A stretch of 64,000 nucleotides of DNA from the NCBI RefSeq assembly GCF_047123305.1, contig NZ_CP138918.1:2914001-2978000 (forward strand), written 5' to 3'. The DNA is from Thalassobius sp047123305. Its GTDB lineage: Bacteria; Pseudomonadota; Alphaproteobacteria; Rhodobacterales; Rhodobacteraceae. Under the pieces are notes generated by a model. The model was given only the letters and a program-made list of their open reading frames with translations. It did not search any database and was not told the DNA's origin. The translations under genes were made by a program, and so were the position numbers. Below, one piece after another: positions 55,062 to 63,017 of this stretch (position 1 is its first letter; every line of letters begins with the position of its first letter).

Positions 55062-55096
55062 AATCGCAGTTTTCGAAATCGTTAAGGTTCAGGAAA

Positions 55097-55137
55097 TGGG
55101 TCAAAAGTGACCCATGATTTTGGGTCATCTGTGACAC
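55097..55137. promoter_or_regulatory. tandem inverted half-sites, candidate binding site of the Pgt-like regulator
   Basis: TGGGTCA-4-TGACCCA (55097-55114, perfect), then after six bases TGGGTCA-4-TGACACC (55121-55138, imperfect). Site starts are 24 bp apart. They lie 111-152 bp upstream of the binding-protein start and just past the stop of the regulator gene. No -24/-12 sigma-54 element is visible between them and the gene. Confidence 0.6.
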
Positions 55138-55149
55138 CAGTTGGTGGTT

Positions 55150-56394
55150 CTACCCGTCCAAACCACAGTTTTTCAGGCGCAGATACAGACGTTTGCGCGG
55201 AATCCCTAAAAGATCTGCGGCCTTACCTTTCTTTCCGTCACACTGAATCAACGCGTTGGTCAGCAGCTCGCGTTCCAGCCGCAGCATTGCTTCGTCATAG
55301 GTTTCCGTGACCGGTGCGCCGGGGCCGTCGCCCAGCCGTACAGTCAGGCCCACCACCAGCTTTTCGGCCACGTTGCGCAACTCGCGCACATTGCCGGGCC
55401 AGCGGTATTTGCCAAAGGCCTCCAGATCCGGCACTGGCAGATCCTTGGCCGCCTTGCCATGACGGGCGGCTGCGTCGCGGATGAAATGTTCCAGTAGGTG
55501 AAACAGATCCCGCCCGCGTTCGCGCAGTGGCGGCAATTCGATCTGCGCGACGTTGATCCGGTAAAGCAGGTCAGACCGCAAAGCGCCCTCTGCCAACAGG
55601 TCGTCAGGATTGCGCGTGACCGAGGCGATTATGCGCGGCGCGGCCCCTTCAAACACACGCAACAGCTGCGCTTGCAGCTGGTCGGGCAGGGCGTCTGGGC
55701 TTTGCAGGTAAAGCGTGCCAGCGCTGGCCCGTTCCAACGCACCGTCAGTTTCGAACAGCATCCGCTCGATGTTCTCCGCCGTGAGGGCCGAGCAGTTGAC
55801 CACCTCAAACCCCGCCTCCGCTTGGGGGGAGAAATCGTGGATCGCCCGGGCCACCTGCGCCTTGCCGGTACCGGTCTCCCCCCACAGCAGCACATCCACC
55901 TGCAAGGGGGCCACCGCCAGAATGTCGCGCCGCACGTAGCGCATCGGTTTGGATCGGCCAATGATGCGATCGGTCAGTCCGCGCCCGGTCTGCGCCTGTC
56001 GTTGCATCTGGCCCAGCTCGATCTGCAGATGCCGCATTTTCAAGGCCCGCAGGACCACCTGATGCAGATGCTCGGGATGCACCGGCTTTTCCAGAAACTC
56101 AAACACGCCCGCCTTCATCGCCTGTACCGCAACCGGCACATCGGCATGACCCGAAAACAGGATGATCGGCACATCCGGCGCGTCTTTGCGCACCTCTTCA
56201 AGCAGCTCCAGCCCGGTCATCCCGGGCATGCGGATGTCGGTCAGGATGACGCCGGGCCATTCGGGATCCAGAACCTCCAGCACCTCGCGGGCGCGCGCGA
56301 AGCCCTGTGTAGGCAGCCGGTGCTGTTCAAAGGTGTCGAGAATGGCGTCGCGGAGGTCGATATCGTCGTCGACCACGTAAATCAGCGGTTTCAT
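55150..56394 (-). CDS. PgtA-like response regulator with degenerate AAA+ domain
   Basis: A 414-residue NtrC-type regulator. The receiver has Asp53 ('ILTDIRMPG') and Lys103. The AAA+ domain keeps Walker A (172-179, 'GETGTGKA'), but the sigma-54 loop GAFTGA is absent, the region being shortened to 'LFETDGALERASAGTLYLQSP', and the Walker B 'DE' is replaced by 'QS'. The Fis-type helix-turn-helix ends 'LLGIPRKRLYLRLKNCGL'. I recall the same degeneracy and length in Salmonella PgtA. Regulation through sigma-70 is therefore likely. It overlaps the kinase gene by four bases. Confidence 0.82.
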   Translation of the reverse strand: MKPLIYVVDDDIDLRDAILDTFEQHRLPTQGFARAREVLEVLDPEWPGVILTDIRMPGMTGLELLEEVRKDAPDVPIILFSGHADVPVAVQAMKAGVFEFLEKPVHPEHLHQVVLRALKMRHLQIELGQMQRQAQTGRGLTDRIIGRSKPMRYVRRDILAVAPLQVDVLLWGETGTGKAQVARAIHDFSPQAEAGFEVVNCSALTAENIERMLFETDGALERASAGTLYLQSPDALPDQLQAQLLRVFEGAAPRIIASVTRNPDDLLAEGALRSDLLYRINVAQIELPPLRERGRDLFHLLEHFIRDAAARHGKAAKDLPVPDLEAFGKYRWPGNVRELRNVAEKLVVGLTVRLGDGPGAPVTETYDEAMLRLERELLTNALIQCDGKKGKAADLLGIPRKRLYLRLKNCGLDG

Positions 56395-58397
56395 CCCTTT
56401 GGGGTAGCGGGGCCTGTGCGCAGCGTCAAGCGGGCGGTGGTGCCGGGCCCATCGGCGTTTTCGGCCAGCGACAGGTCGCCCCCCATGTCCGCCATGATGT
56501 TGTAAGAGATCGACAAGCCAAGCCCCAAACCTTTGCCGACCTCTTTGCCGGTGACAAAGGGATCCAGCGCTTCAGAGGCGGAAATGTCCCCCAGTCCCGC
56601 ACCGGTGTCCGACATGAAGACCTCGGTGTAATGATTTGTTTTATTTGCGGTAATGATGATCTTGCGGGTTGCGCTGTCCGGCTCAATGGCATCCAGAGCA
56701 TTGGAGAAGAGGTTGACCAGAACCTGTTCTATCAAGATCTTGTCGCCACGTACCTCCAACCCGGTCAGGCTGCTGTCCAGATGAACCTCCACGGCTTCAT
56801 CTTTCACTCGGGCAGAGACCAGCGCCAGCGCGTCTTCCAGCAGGTGTGACAGGACCAGAGGGTCGTCACTAAACTCTGCGCGGCGGGCAAAATTGCGCAG
56901 GTATGTGATGGTGCGACTCATCCGCTCGATCAACCCTTCCAGCCTTTGCACAGGCCGTTCTAACCCGTCTGTTTGCGCCGCAGCTGCTAGGGTCTGTAAC
57001 TGATGCACACGGTGCTGCATGGCCGCCAAAGGCTGGTTCAGCTCATGCGCAATGCCAGCCGACATTTGTCCCAGTGCCGCCATTTTCCCGGCCTGGATCA
57101 GCTCTTTCTGGGTCTGCTTCAACGTCTCCACCGCCCGTTCACGTTCGCGCACCTCTTCCTCCAGCGACGCCAGGGCGTGATCCCGTGTCTTGATCGAGCG
57201 TTCGAACTCCTCAATCACCAGGGCCAGATGGGCGATCTCATTCTCATCGCTGCTGGGCGTGCCAAGGTTCTGCGCCTGCGCGATGTCGTTCAGCTGCCGC
57301 GTCATACGGCGCAGCGGGCGGACAATCCCGCCGCGGATCGGCCCCCACAAGGCCCATCCACCAACCACACCAGCCAGCAGTGTCAGCCCGATCAGCCATT
57401 GGATTGCCAGCTCCGATGAACGCAGGGATTGCTCCGTGTCTGTTAAAATTTCTACACGTTGTGAGGCGCTTACGGATGAAAGCTCACTCTGCAATGCCTG
57501 CAGGTCCTGCTGCAGCCGGTTGACATGATCCAGGGTTTGCACCTGCGCCCTTAGCCAAGTGGCGCGCAGCGGAAACAGACCTTGGGCGCTGGTGGAAACG
57601 GGAAACAGCGCCTCGATGGATTGTTTCAATGTTGTCAGCTCTGGCCGGTCGGGCAACTGCGCCAAAAGCGGTGGCAACGAGGCCAACGCATCATCCGACA
57701 AGCCGCGCAGCTGGGCCAGTTGCGCCTCATTGCCGGCAACAGCCCCCTGCAGCATCAGCGTCACGGCAATTGCAGCCCCATCTCCCAGCCGGCGTACTGC
57801 ATCGCGCTTGTTGCCTTCCTCGTCAATCAGAAGGGCCTGACGATTGCGAAACGCCGGATCCGAGGAGGCGACAAGACTGCTCATGGCCACCGAGATATTG
57901 AACGCATAGTCGCTGAGGATTGGGTCAGCTTCGGCCTGAATGTCGGCATTGAGCCACCTCAGTGTGTTCATCTGGATGTTGATTTCACGTGAGGTTTTTG
58001 CGCTACTAGCTTGAAGGAAAGTGATTTCTTCCAGGTGACCTGTGATCCGTGCTACCTGGTCCTGAGCGGTGCTCTGGCTGTTCGACAGGCGGCTCAGGCT
58101 GTCGCCCAGGCCGGTGCGGATCTGTTGTAACTCGCTCAGGTCGGCAGGCGGGCTGTCTGCCTCATGGCCCAGAATGCGGGTTGTGACAGTGAGCAGTTGT
58201 GCGGAGTATTCCGCCAGTTCGTTGGCCACGGCCAAATCGGGGATCTGATCCCGTGCAAGCCGGTCATAGTCCCGCTGCACCTGCAGAAAGAACAGGATTG
58301 CCACGGTGAGCACCAGCCAGACAATGGCAACGATGCCCAGGATTGTCAGCAATAGGCGGTTCCACACCGATTGTCTGGAAGACCCAATTTGTTTCAT
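56391..58397 (-). CDS. PgtB-like sensor histidine kinase
   Basis: A 668-residue inner-membrane kinase, the length I recall for Salmonella PgtB. Membrane helices are at about 17-39 and 335-355, enclosing a ~295-residue helical periplasmic domain. HAMP and a coiled coil follow, then the H-box 'MSAGIAHELNQPLAAMQHRV' with His451. The ATP site has 'NLFSNALDAI', 'SDTGAGLG' and 'GLGLGLSISYNIM'. The periplasmic domain probably reads the liganded binding protein encoded just upstream. Overlaps both neighbours by four bases. Confidence 0.87.
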   Translation of the reverse strand: MKQIGSSRQSVWNRLLLTILGIVAIVWLVLTVAILFFLQVQRDYDRLARDQIPDLAVANELAEYSAQLLTVTTRILGHEADSPPADLSELQQIRTGLGDSLSRLSNSQSTAQDQVARITGHLEEITFLQASSAKTSREINIQMNTLRWLNADIQAEADPILSDYAFNISVAMSSLVASSDPAFRNRQALLIDEEGNKRDAVRRLGDGAAIAVTLMLQGAVAGNEAQLAQLRGLSDDALASLPPLLAQLPDRPELTTLKQSIEALFPVSTSAQGLFPLRATWLRAQVQTLDHVNRLQQDLQALQSELSSVSASQRVEILTDTEQSLRSSELAIQWLIGLTLLAGVVGGWALWGPIRGGIVRPLRRMTRQLNDIAQAQNLGTPSSDENEIAHLALVIEEFERSIKTRDHALASLEEEVRERERAVETLKQTQKELIQAGKMAALGQMSAGIAHELNQPLAAMQHRVHQLQTLAAAAQTDGLERPVQRLEGLIERMSRTITYLRNFARRAEFSDDPLVLSHLLEDALALVSARVKDEAVEVHLDSSLTGLEVRGDKILIEQVLVNLFSNALDAIEPDSATRKIIITANKTNHYTEVFMSDTGAGLGDISASEALDPFVTGKEVGKGLGLGLSISYNIMADMGGDLSLAENADGPGTTARLTLRTGPATPKG

Positions 58398-59641
58398 TGC
58401 TTTACGCCTTGATCTTCAATCTTAGACAGCGCGAGTTCTGCCGCGTCCAGCTGGCTGTGTGACAGGGTGCGCCACTGTGTCATGCGGGCGGACTGTTGCT
58501 CTGACAGGGCAACAAACGCGCCGGAGTTTGTAGCCGTGCCCTCCACGCCCAGTTGCGCCTCGGTGACGGGCATTGTGGTCAATAACCGCCGTACCTCCAG
58601 CAGCGCCGCGCGGTCGCTGGGCCAATGGGCCGCTTCCAGCCGGCGCAGGCGGGCCCAGACAGACTGTCGCCGCGCAAAGGGTTCGGACACGAAGGCGTCA
58701 AACAGGGCATTCACTGCCCAGTAACGGGCACTGGCAAGGGGTGCGTCATATTCCATCCAGGTGAGCGCCAGCGCGTCCTCCAGCACCTGATGATAGGGCG
58801 CGTCAGAGGCCGCGCGGATCTTGGCCACATAGGGTGTGCGGGCAATTTCTGGGGTCAGCAACAGGCGCTGGCCGTCGTCTGAAGTGACAAAGCCCGCAAA
58901 GAGATCCGCCGCCGTGCGAGACTGGCCGTCGCGCAGTACCGCCAGCCGCGCCGCCGTTACCATCGCCGGATTGCCATAGGTGAGCGACAGCGGCTCGCCT
59001 TGATGAGAGTGGGCCAGAAAATCGATTGTCAGCCCCATCTCGAACCGGCCACTGGCCACCCCGTCCAGCACGGTGAAACTGCGGGCGGTGAGGGTTGAGA
59101 GGTTGGCGCTCAGCTCCAGCAGGTAGGCCCAGCCCTCGTGCCAGCCACGCACCTGAAAAAAACGCTCCAGCATCATATGGGTGGAGCCGGATCGAGACGG
59201 GCGCGCCATCGCAATCTTACCCGCCAGCGCAGGATCCAGCAGGCTGTCCCAGTCGAGCGAGATTGGTACCGCATCACTGGCCCGTTGCGCCCAGCCAAAG
59301 GCCGAATAGGCAAAGGGATGCACGGCCTGTGTGCCGTCCGGGTGCAAGGCCACCAGATCGTTTTGCTGCAACAGAACGAAGGGCTCCGGCGAGGAGGCCC
59401 AGAAGATGTCAAACCGCCGCTCATTGCCGCGCAACAACTCATCCACCGAGGCATTGGTGTTCTTGTTCAACACAATCACATCGGTCTGCGGATGGTGGGC
59501 CTCAAAGGCTGTTACAAAAGGGGTGTAGAAGCTGGGGGGCATTGACGTCAGGATGCGCAACTGCTCGGCCCAAGAGGGCATCGGCGTGGCTGCACACAGG
59601 GCGGATATTGTCGCGATTGCAAGCTGTTTCCCCCGGTTCAT
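58394..59641 (-). CDS. PgtC-like periplasmic binding protein of the sensor system
   Basis: A 415-residue secreted protein with signal peptide (to about residue 25, ...MPSWAEQ). 'RILTSMPPSFYTPFVTAFEA', 'FDIFWASSPEPFVLL' and 'ARPSRSGSTHMMLERFF' match the transport binding protein at 53658-54986. Start ATG 59641 is set by GGGAGGGG about nine bases upstream; the earlier ATG 59665 lies before that ribosome site. Its gene leads the sensor operon, so it most likely presents ligand to the kinase rather than to a permease. Confidence 0.85.
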   Translation of the reverse strand: MNRGKQLAIATISALCAATPMPSWAEQLRILTSMPPSFYTPFVTAFEAHHPQTDVIVLNKNTNASVDELLRGNERRFDIFWASSPEPFVLLQQNDLVALHPDGTQAVHPFAYSAFGWAQRASDAVPISLDWDSLLDPALAGKIAMARPSRSGSTHMMLERFFQVRGWHEGWAYLLELSANLSTLTARSFTVLDGVASGRFEMGLTIDFLAHSHQGEPLSLTYGNPAMVTAARLAVLRDGQSRTAADLFAGFVTSDDGQRLLLTPEIARTPYVAKIRAASDAPYHQVLEDALALTWMEYDAPLASARYWAVNALFDAFVSEPFARRQSVWARLRRLEAAHWPSDRAALLEVRRLLTTMPVTEAQLGVEGTATNSGAFVALSEQQSARMTQWRTLSHSQLDAAELALSKIEDQGVKQ

Positions 59642-59895
59642 TTTTCGCGCCCCTCCCTGCGTCATGCTGCATATCCCAGTCCCAATGACAGCAGCATCGG
59701 CGACCTAGTCTGACGCAGAACAGGCGGGTTTAGAAGGGCTATCTGACCCGTGTGACCGCAGGTGAGAGGACGGCAAAGGCCGCAACGGCTTGACGTATCA
59801 GAAGAAATTATCTGGGGTGGGCGGGACACATTGCAGGGACAATGTTGTGCGGCCAATAAGCTCAGCACAGTCTGATGAAGCCGCGCAACACCACA

Positions 59896-60393
59896 TCAAT
59901 CCGACAGTCGCCATGCTTCCTTTTTGGATATCATGTTATCAACAAAGTCACGGAAGTTTGGCGCAACTTTGACAATCTCCAAGTCTCCGAAACTGTCTTT
60001 ATCGCCGTCGTCATCACTCCGATAAAAATAAATTGTCCCTCGTTCGAGATCCATCAACAGATCGTCACCATAATGATTGTCTGCAAAGCAAAGGTACTTT
60101 TTAAACTCTTCAGAGAACCCATCAAGATCATGAAATTGAGAAAACGGGTACATGTTTTCTAGTCTCGCGAATTCGGGGGCTGCGCCCAGTCGAAAGTACA
60201 CATGGATGGGGTGAATTTCAGATTGTCCAAAGCTGATGGCATGGAAAAAATAGTTTTCAAATTTGCCGCCATTAGAACTTAGAAGGTACTGGCGGTAGGA
60301 CACGGGCAATCGATAGCCAATAGATTCTTCGAAGGCCACAACGTCTTTTTCAGTTGTTGCGCCGTATGGGTTGTGCTGGGTAATCTTATTCAT
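59896..60393 (-). CDS. SMI1/KNR4 (SUKH) family protein
   Basis: A 165-residue SUKH-superfamily protein. 'TEKDVVAFEESIGYRLPVSYRQYLLSSNGG' in part is the classic SUKH start ('e...ie.fE...g..LP.dy..fl...NGG'), and 'DNHYGDDLLMDLERGTIYFY' matches the central motif 'gd.l..dl..G.V.fw'. Bacterial SUKH proteins are usually immunity proteins against polymorphic toxins. No toxin gene lies beside it, and its GC is lower than that of its neighbours, so it is probably an acquired orphan. Confidence 0.85.
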   Translation of the reverse strand: MNKITQHNPYGATTEKDVVAFEESIGYRLPVSYRQYLLSSNGGKFENYFFHAISFGQSEIHPIHVYFRLGAAPEFARLENMYPFSQFHDLDGFSEEFKKYLCFADNHYGDDLLMDLERGTIYFYRSDDDGDKDSFGDLEIVKVAPNFRDFVDNMISKKEAWRLSD

Positions 60394-60738
60394 CTGTTGT
60401 ATTCTCAGTTCTCAAATAATTTGCAGGCATCGCCCTAGGATACTCTGGGGATAATCTGGCGTCAGTATTCAAGGCGCACGCGACCTCGAAGCGATAATGT
60501 TTATCCCGCGGATGATGTGAACACATGTATGCGCGGTCCTGCCATACAGCCGCAAAACTGAGGAAATCCGTGCATCTGAAATCAAAGAAGCAACGGAGGG
60601 TCTCTCGCGTTTCAAACCCCATACGCCTTCGCGTCTGTCGGCAGCGGCACGTCAGGACACGGCATGCAAAGGGCAGCGACAGCACACTCCGAACGGCTCT
60701 CGGTGTGGTCGTGATTTGCTGAGATTGTCAGAGGAAGT
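60394..60738. other. intergenic region upstream of the SUKH gene
   Basis: No supported gene in 345 bp. A 99-codon minus-strand frame (60386-60685) ends eight bases inside the SUKH gene but is Cys/Arg-rich without a recognisable fold or ribosome site; it could be a decayed toxin end. Confidence 0.4.
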
Positions 60739-60813
60739 TGGCTGGGGTGGTAGGATTCGAACCTACGATGCGCTGTACCAAAAACAGGTGCCTTACCACT
60801 TGGCTACACCCCA
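60739..60813 (-). tRNA. tRNA-Gln (TTG anticodon)
   Basis: Minus-strand cloverleaf: acceptor TGGGGTG/CACCCCA, D-arm GCCAAGTGGTAAGGC, anticodon loop TTTTGGT with TTG, T-arm GTAGG-TTCGAAT-CCTAC, discriminator G and encoded CCA. The anticodon stem CCTGT/ACAGC leaves a C-C mismatch at 27-43; otherwise canonical. Confidence 0.95.
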
Positions 60814-60826
60814 ACTTGTGTGGCGG

Positions 60827-60855
60827 TATTTACGGAACGTGGCGGGGAGGTGCAA
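60827..60855 (-). promoter_or_regulatory. sigma-70 promoter of tRNA-Gln
   Basis: On the minus strand TTGCAC (60855-60850), 17-bp spacer, TAAATA (60832-60827), ending 13 bp before the tRNA 5' end. Confidence 0.65.
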
Positions 60856-60888
60856 GACCTCTTTTGAGAAAAAATGACAGTTTTTTCA

Positions 60889-62253
60889 CTATTCCTGTGC
60901 GCCGTCTTTCTGCAGCAGATCATCCCCCAATGTTTCTTGCCTTTCTTCGCTCACCAGCTGGTCGAGCGCATCTTCGTTGTGGTCATGCACATCGCGCAGA
61001 GCATCGGCGGGGGCTGTGGGTTCTACGGGGGCAGCGCCGGATTTTGGGGAATCGAGGGCGGATTGAGGCGCCGCATTCGCGGCTGACTCGGCGGAAATGT
61101 CGATCAAACGGTAGGTGGGCTCCGGCATCGCGATGCCGGATTCGGTGAACCGGGTCAGAATCATCCGAATGGATTCGGATTTGGCCGCCAGCAGCCCGGT
61201 TTCGCGCTGGTCGATCCAGCCGACCATACGCAGGGTTACGGTGCTGTCGCCGATCCCATCGATCCAGACCGAAGGCGACGGGGTGTCGAGGGTGAAGGGC
61301 AGGGCGGCCAGCGCCTCCTCTGCCAGTTTCAGCGCCGCGCCAAGATCCGTGTCCGGTGCAACCCCCACGTCGAACAGGAACCGCCGCTCGGCGTTGCGGG
61401 TGTAGTTCACGATGCGGGACTTGAAGACGGTGCTGTTTGGAATGCGGATATGGTTGCCGTCCCAGCTGAGTAAAATGGTGGCTCGGCTGGTCAGACGGAT
61501 GACCTTGCCTTCATCGCCATTGATCTCAATCGCATCATTGGGGCGGAAGGGTTGGCGGATCGACAGCATGATCGATGCGATGAAGTTCTCAACCGTGTCC
61601 TTCACCGCAAAACCGATGGCCAGACCAATGATCCCTGCTGCGCCCAGAATGGTCGACAGCAGCGCAGCTGCCCCCAGAATGTCCAGCGCCACCACAAGGC
61701 CAGCCACCAGAAACCCCAACCGCAGCACGATCCGGTAAATGTCAGCGATAAAGGCATTGGGGGCCAGACGGTCCCAGGGCTGGCGCATCCGTGCCAGTAA
61801 GAGGCCCGCGCCAAATACAATGGCAAAGGCCAGAACCGCCACCATCAGCAGCGGCAGATAGGCCACCATCTGGCTCATCCGTTGGCGGAACCGCTCCATG
61901 GCCGGGTTCAGCCGTTCCACCACATCTGTGGTTTCCGCTACCTCGTTGCGGATGGCGACCACCCCGTCGACGCGGGTGACCAATTCGCTCAGGGCTTCTG
62001 CCAGTTCGGCATTCAGCGTGGTGCCTTTCAGTGTCACAATGCCAGAGGTGACGGTGACGGTGACATCTTCATAGCCTTCCAGCTCGGTCAGGATATCGCG
62101 GATCCGCACCGCAATGGCGGCGTCCACTGTTGCGCTGTCCTCGACCGAGATAGGGCTGGAGGGCTGTTCCGTCACAGGGGCGGTTTGAGCAAGCGCGGGC
62201 AGGGCGCTCATTGGGAGGAGGGCAAGAAAGGTCAGGATCAGAAGAATGCGCAT
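60889..62253 (-). CDS. mechanosensitive channel MscS family with N-terminal BON domain
   Basis: A 454-residue inner-membrane channel. After a signal peptide (to about residue 23) comes a BON domain (about 45-105, 'ILTELEGYEDVTVTVTSGIV' and 'VDGVVAIRNEV'). Three to four membrane helices follow, with the pore helix 'AAGIIGLAIGFAVKDTVENFIASI', the MscS TM3 signature. 'FRPNDAIEINGDEGKVIRLTSRATIL' in part is the beta domain. The acidic C-terminal tail is disordered. It releases solutes on hypo-osmotic shock; the BON domain may contact envelope lipids. Confidence 0.9.
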   Translation of the reverse strand: MRILLILTFLALLPMSALPALAQTAPVTEQPSSPISVEDSATVDAAIAVRIRDILTELEGYEDVTVTVTSGIVTLKGTTLNAELAEALSELVTRVDGVVAIRNEVAETTDVVERLNPAMERFRQRMSQMVAYLPLLMVAVLAFAIVFGAGLLLARMRQPWDRLAPNAFIADIYRIVLRLGFLVAGLVVALDILGAAALLSTILGAAGIIGLAIGFAVKDTVENFIASIMLSIRQPFRPNDAIEINGDEGKVIRLTSRATILLSWDGNHIRIPNSTVFKSRIVNYTRNAERRFLFDVGVAPDTDLGAALKLAEEALAALPFTLDTPSPSVWIDGIGDSTVTLRMVGWIDQRETGLLAAKSESIRMILTRFTESGIAMPEPTYRLIDISAESAANAAPQSALDSPKSGAAPVEPTAPADALRDVHDHNEDALDQLVSEERQETLGDDLLQKDGAQE

Positions 62254-62329
62254 CGGTCTATAGCAAAGCAGAATGAAAACTGCTGCCAGCCTAAGCGGCG
62301 TTCTTGTGCCGGTGCAAGAGCGGAGCTGG

Positions 62330-62848
62330 TCAGTCCTTCAACTCTTCCGGTTTAACCCCCCAGAGCTTGTCCTTCGGGGCCCAGCCTCGGTAACCGCCTG
62401 CGTTGAGGCGGCACCAATCTGGGGTGCATTTTTCCATACGGGCGATCACGCCAAGCTCAACACGGGCCGAAATCGCAGTCTTTGGGTCGGGCCGCACGTG
62501 CAGCGCCAGCATATCATGATCCACAATCACATGACGCACCCCCGACAATAGCGAATAATGGACCCATCCGCCTGCACCGTCGCGGTCACGCACGCGGCGC
62601 CAGTGGCCGTATTCTGCGGTGATCTCGACCGGCATATTGCGGCGTTTGAACACCCAGTCGATTCGATGGGTCAAGGAAGGCCCGCGTCGCACATTGGCCT
62701 CTGCCGCCTTCACCGAGACGTAGCGTGGCAAAGGCAGATTGGTCACCGGCCCGCGTTCGGGCTTGGCGGTTTCAGCGGCCAAACCAACCGGCATAGCGCC
62801 CAACAGGGCAAGGCCCAAAAGGGCATGGATCAACGGGCGTCGAAACAT
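62330..62848 (-). CDS. secreted SH3-domain protein
   Basis: A 172-residue protein with signal peptide (to about residue 24, ...GLAAETAK). The mature part holds two bacterial SH3-like repeats: 'ANVRRGPSLTHRIDWVFKRRNMPVEITAEYGHWRRVRD' in part, and a second around 'LHVRPDPKTAISARVELGV' with 'DWCRLNAGGYRGWAPKDKLWGV'. This is the alphaproteobacterial 'SH3 domain-containing protein' (DUF1058-like), thought to bind peptidoglycan. ATG 62848 is chosen; an upstream extension to 63247 overlaps the next gene and is not conserved. Confidence 0.85.
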   Translation of the reverse strand: MFRRPLIHALLGLALLGAMPVGLAAETAKPERGPVTNLPLPRYVSVKAAEANVRRGPSLTHRIDWVFKRRNMPVEITAEYGHWRRVRDRDGAGGWVHYSLLSGVRHVIVDHDMLALHVRPDPKTAISARVELGVIARMEKCTPDWCRLNAGGYRGWAPKDKLWGVKPEELKD

Positions 62849-63017
62849 CCTGACTGCGTCCTCAGTGTATTCGCGTCGTGATTTCCAAGCCGCTGAGGCG
62901 TATTGTTGCCGTGGTCTTGGTCGTGCGCGAAATATTATTGCGGACCCCTTGTGGCCCGTTGCGTTATCCCGCACTGTGCCATCAACGCGCCGGTAATTGA
63001 AGAAGAGGAAGGCCAAG

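Noticed and set aside
60386..60685. 99-codon frame as the toxin partner of the SUKH gene
   Set aside because: No recognisable toxin fold or ribosome site; Cys/Arg-rich composition suggests non-coding DNA or decay.
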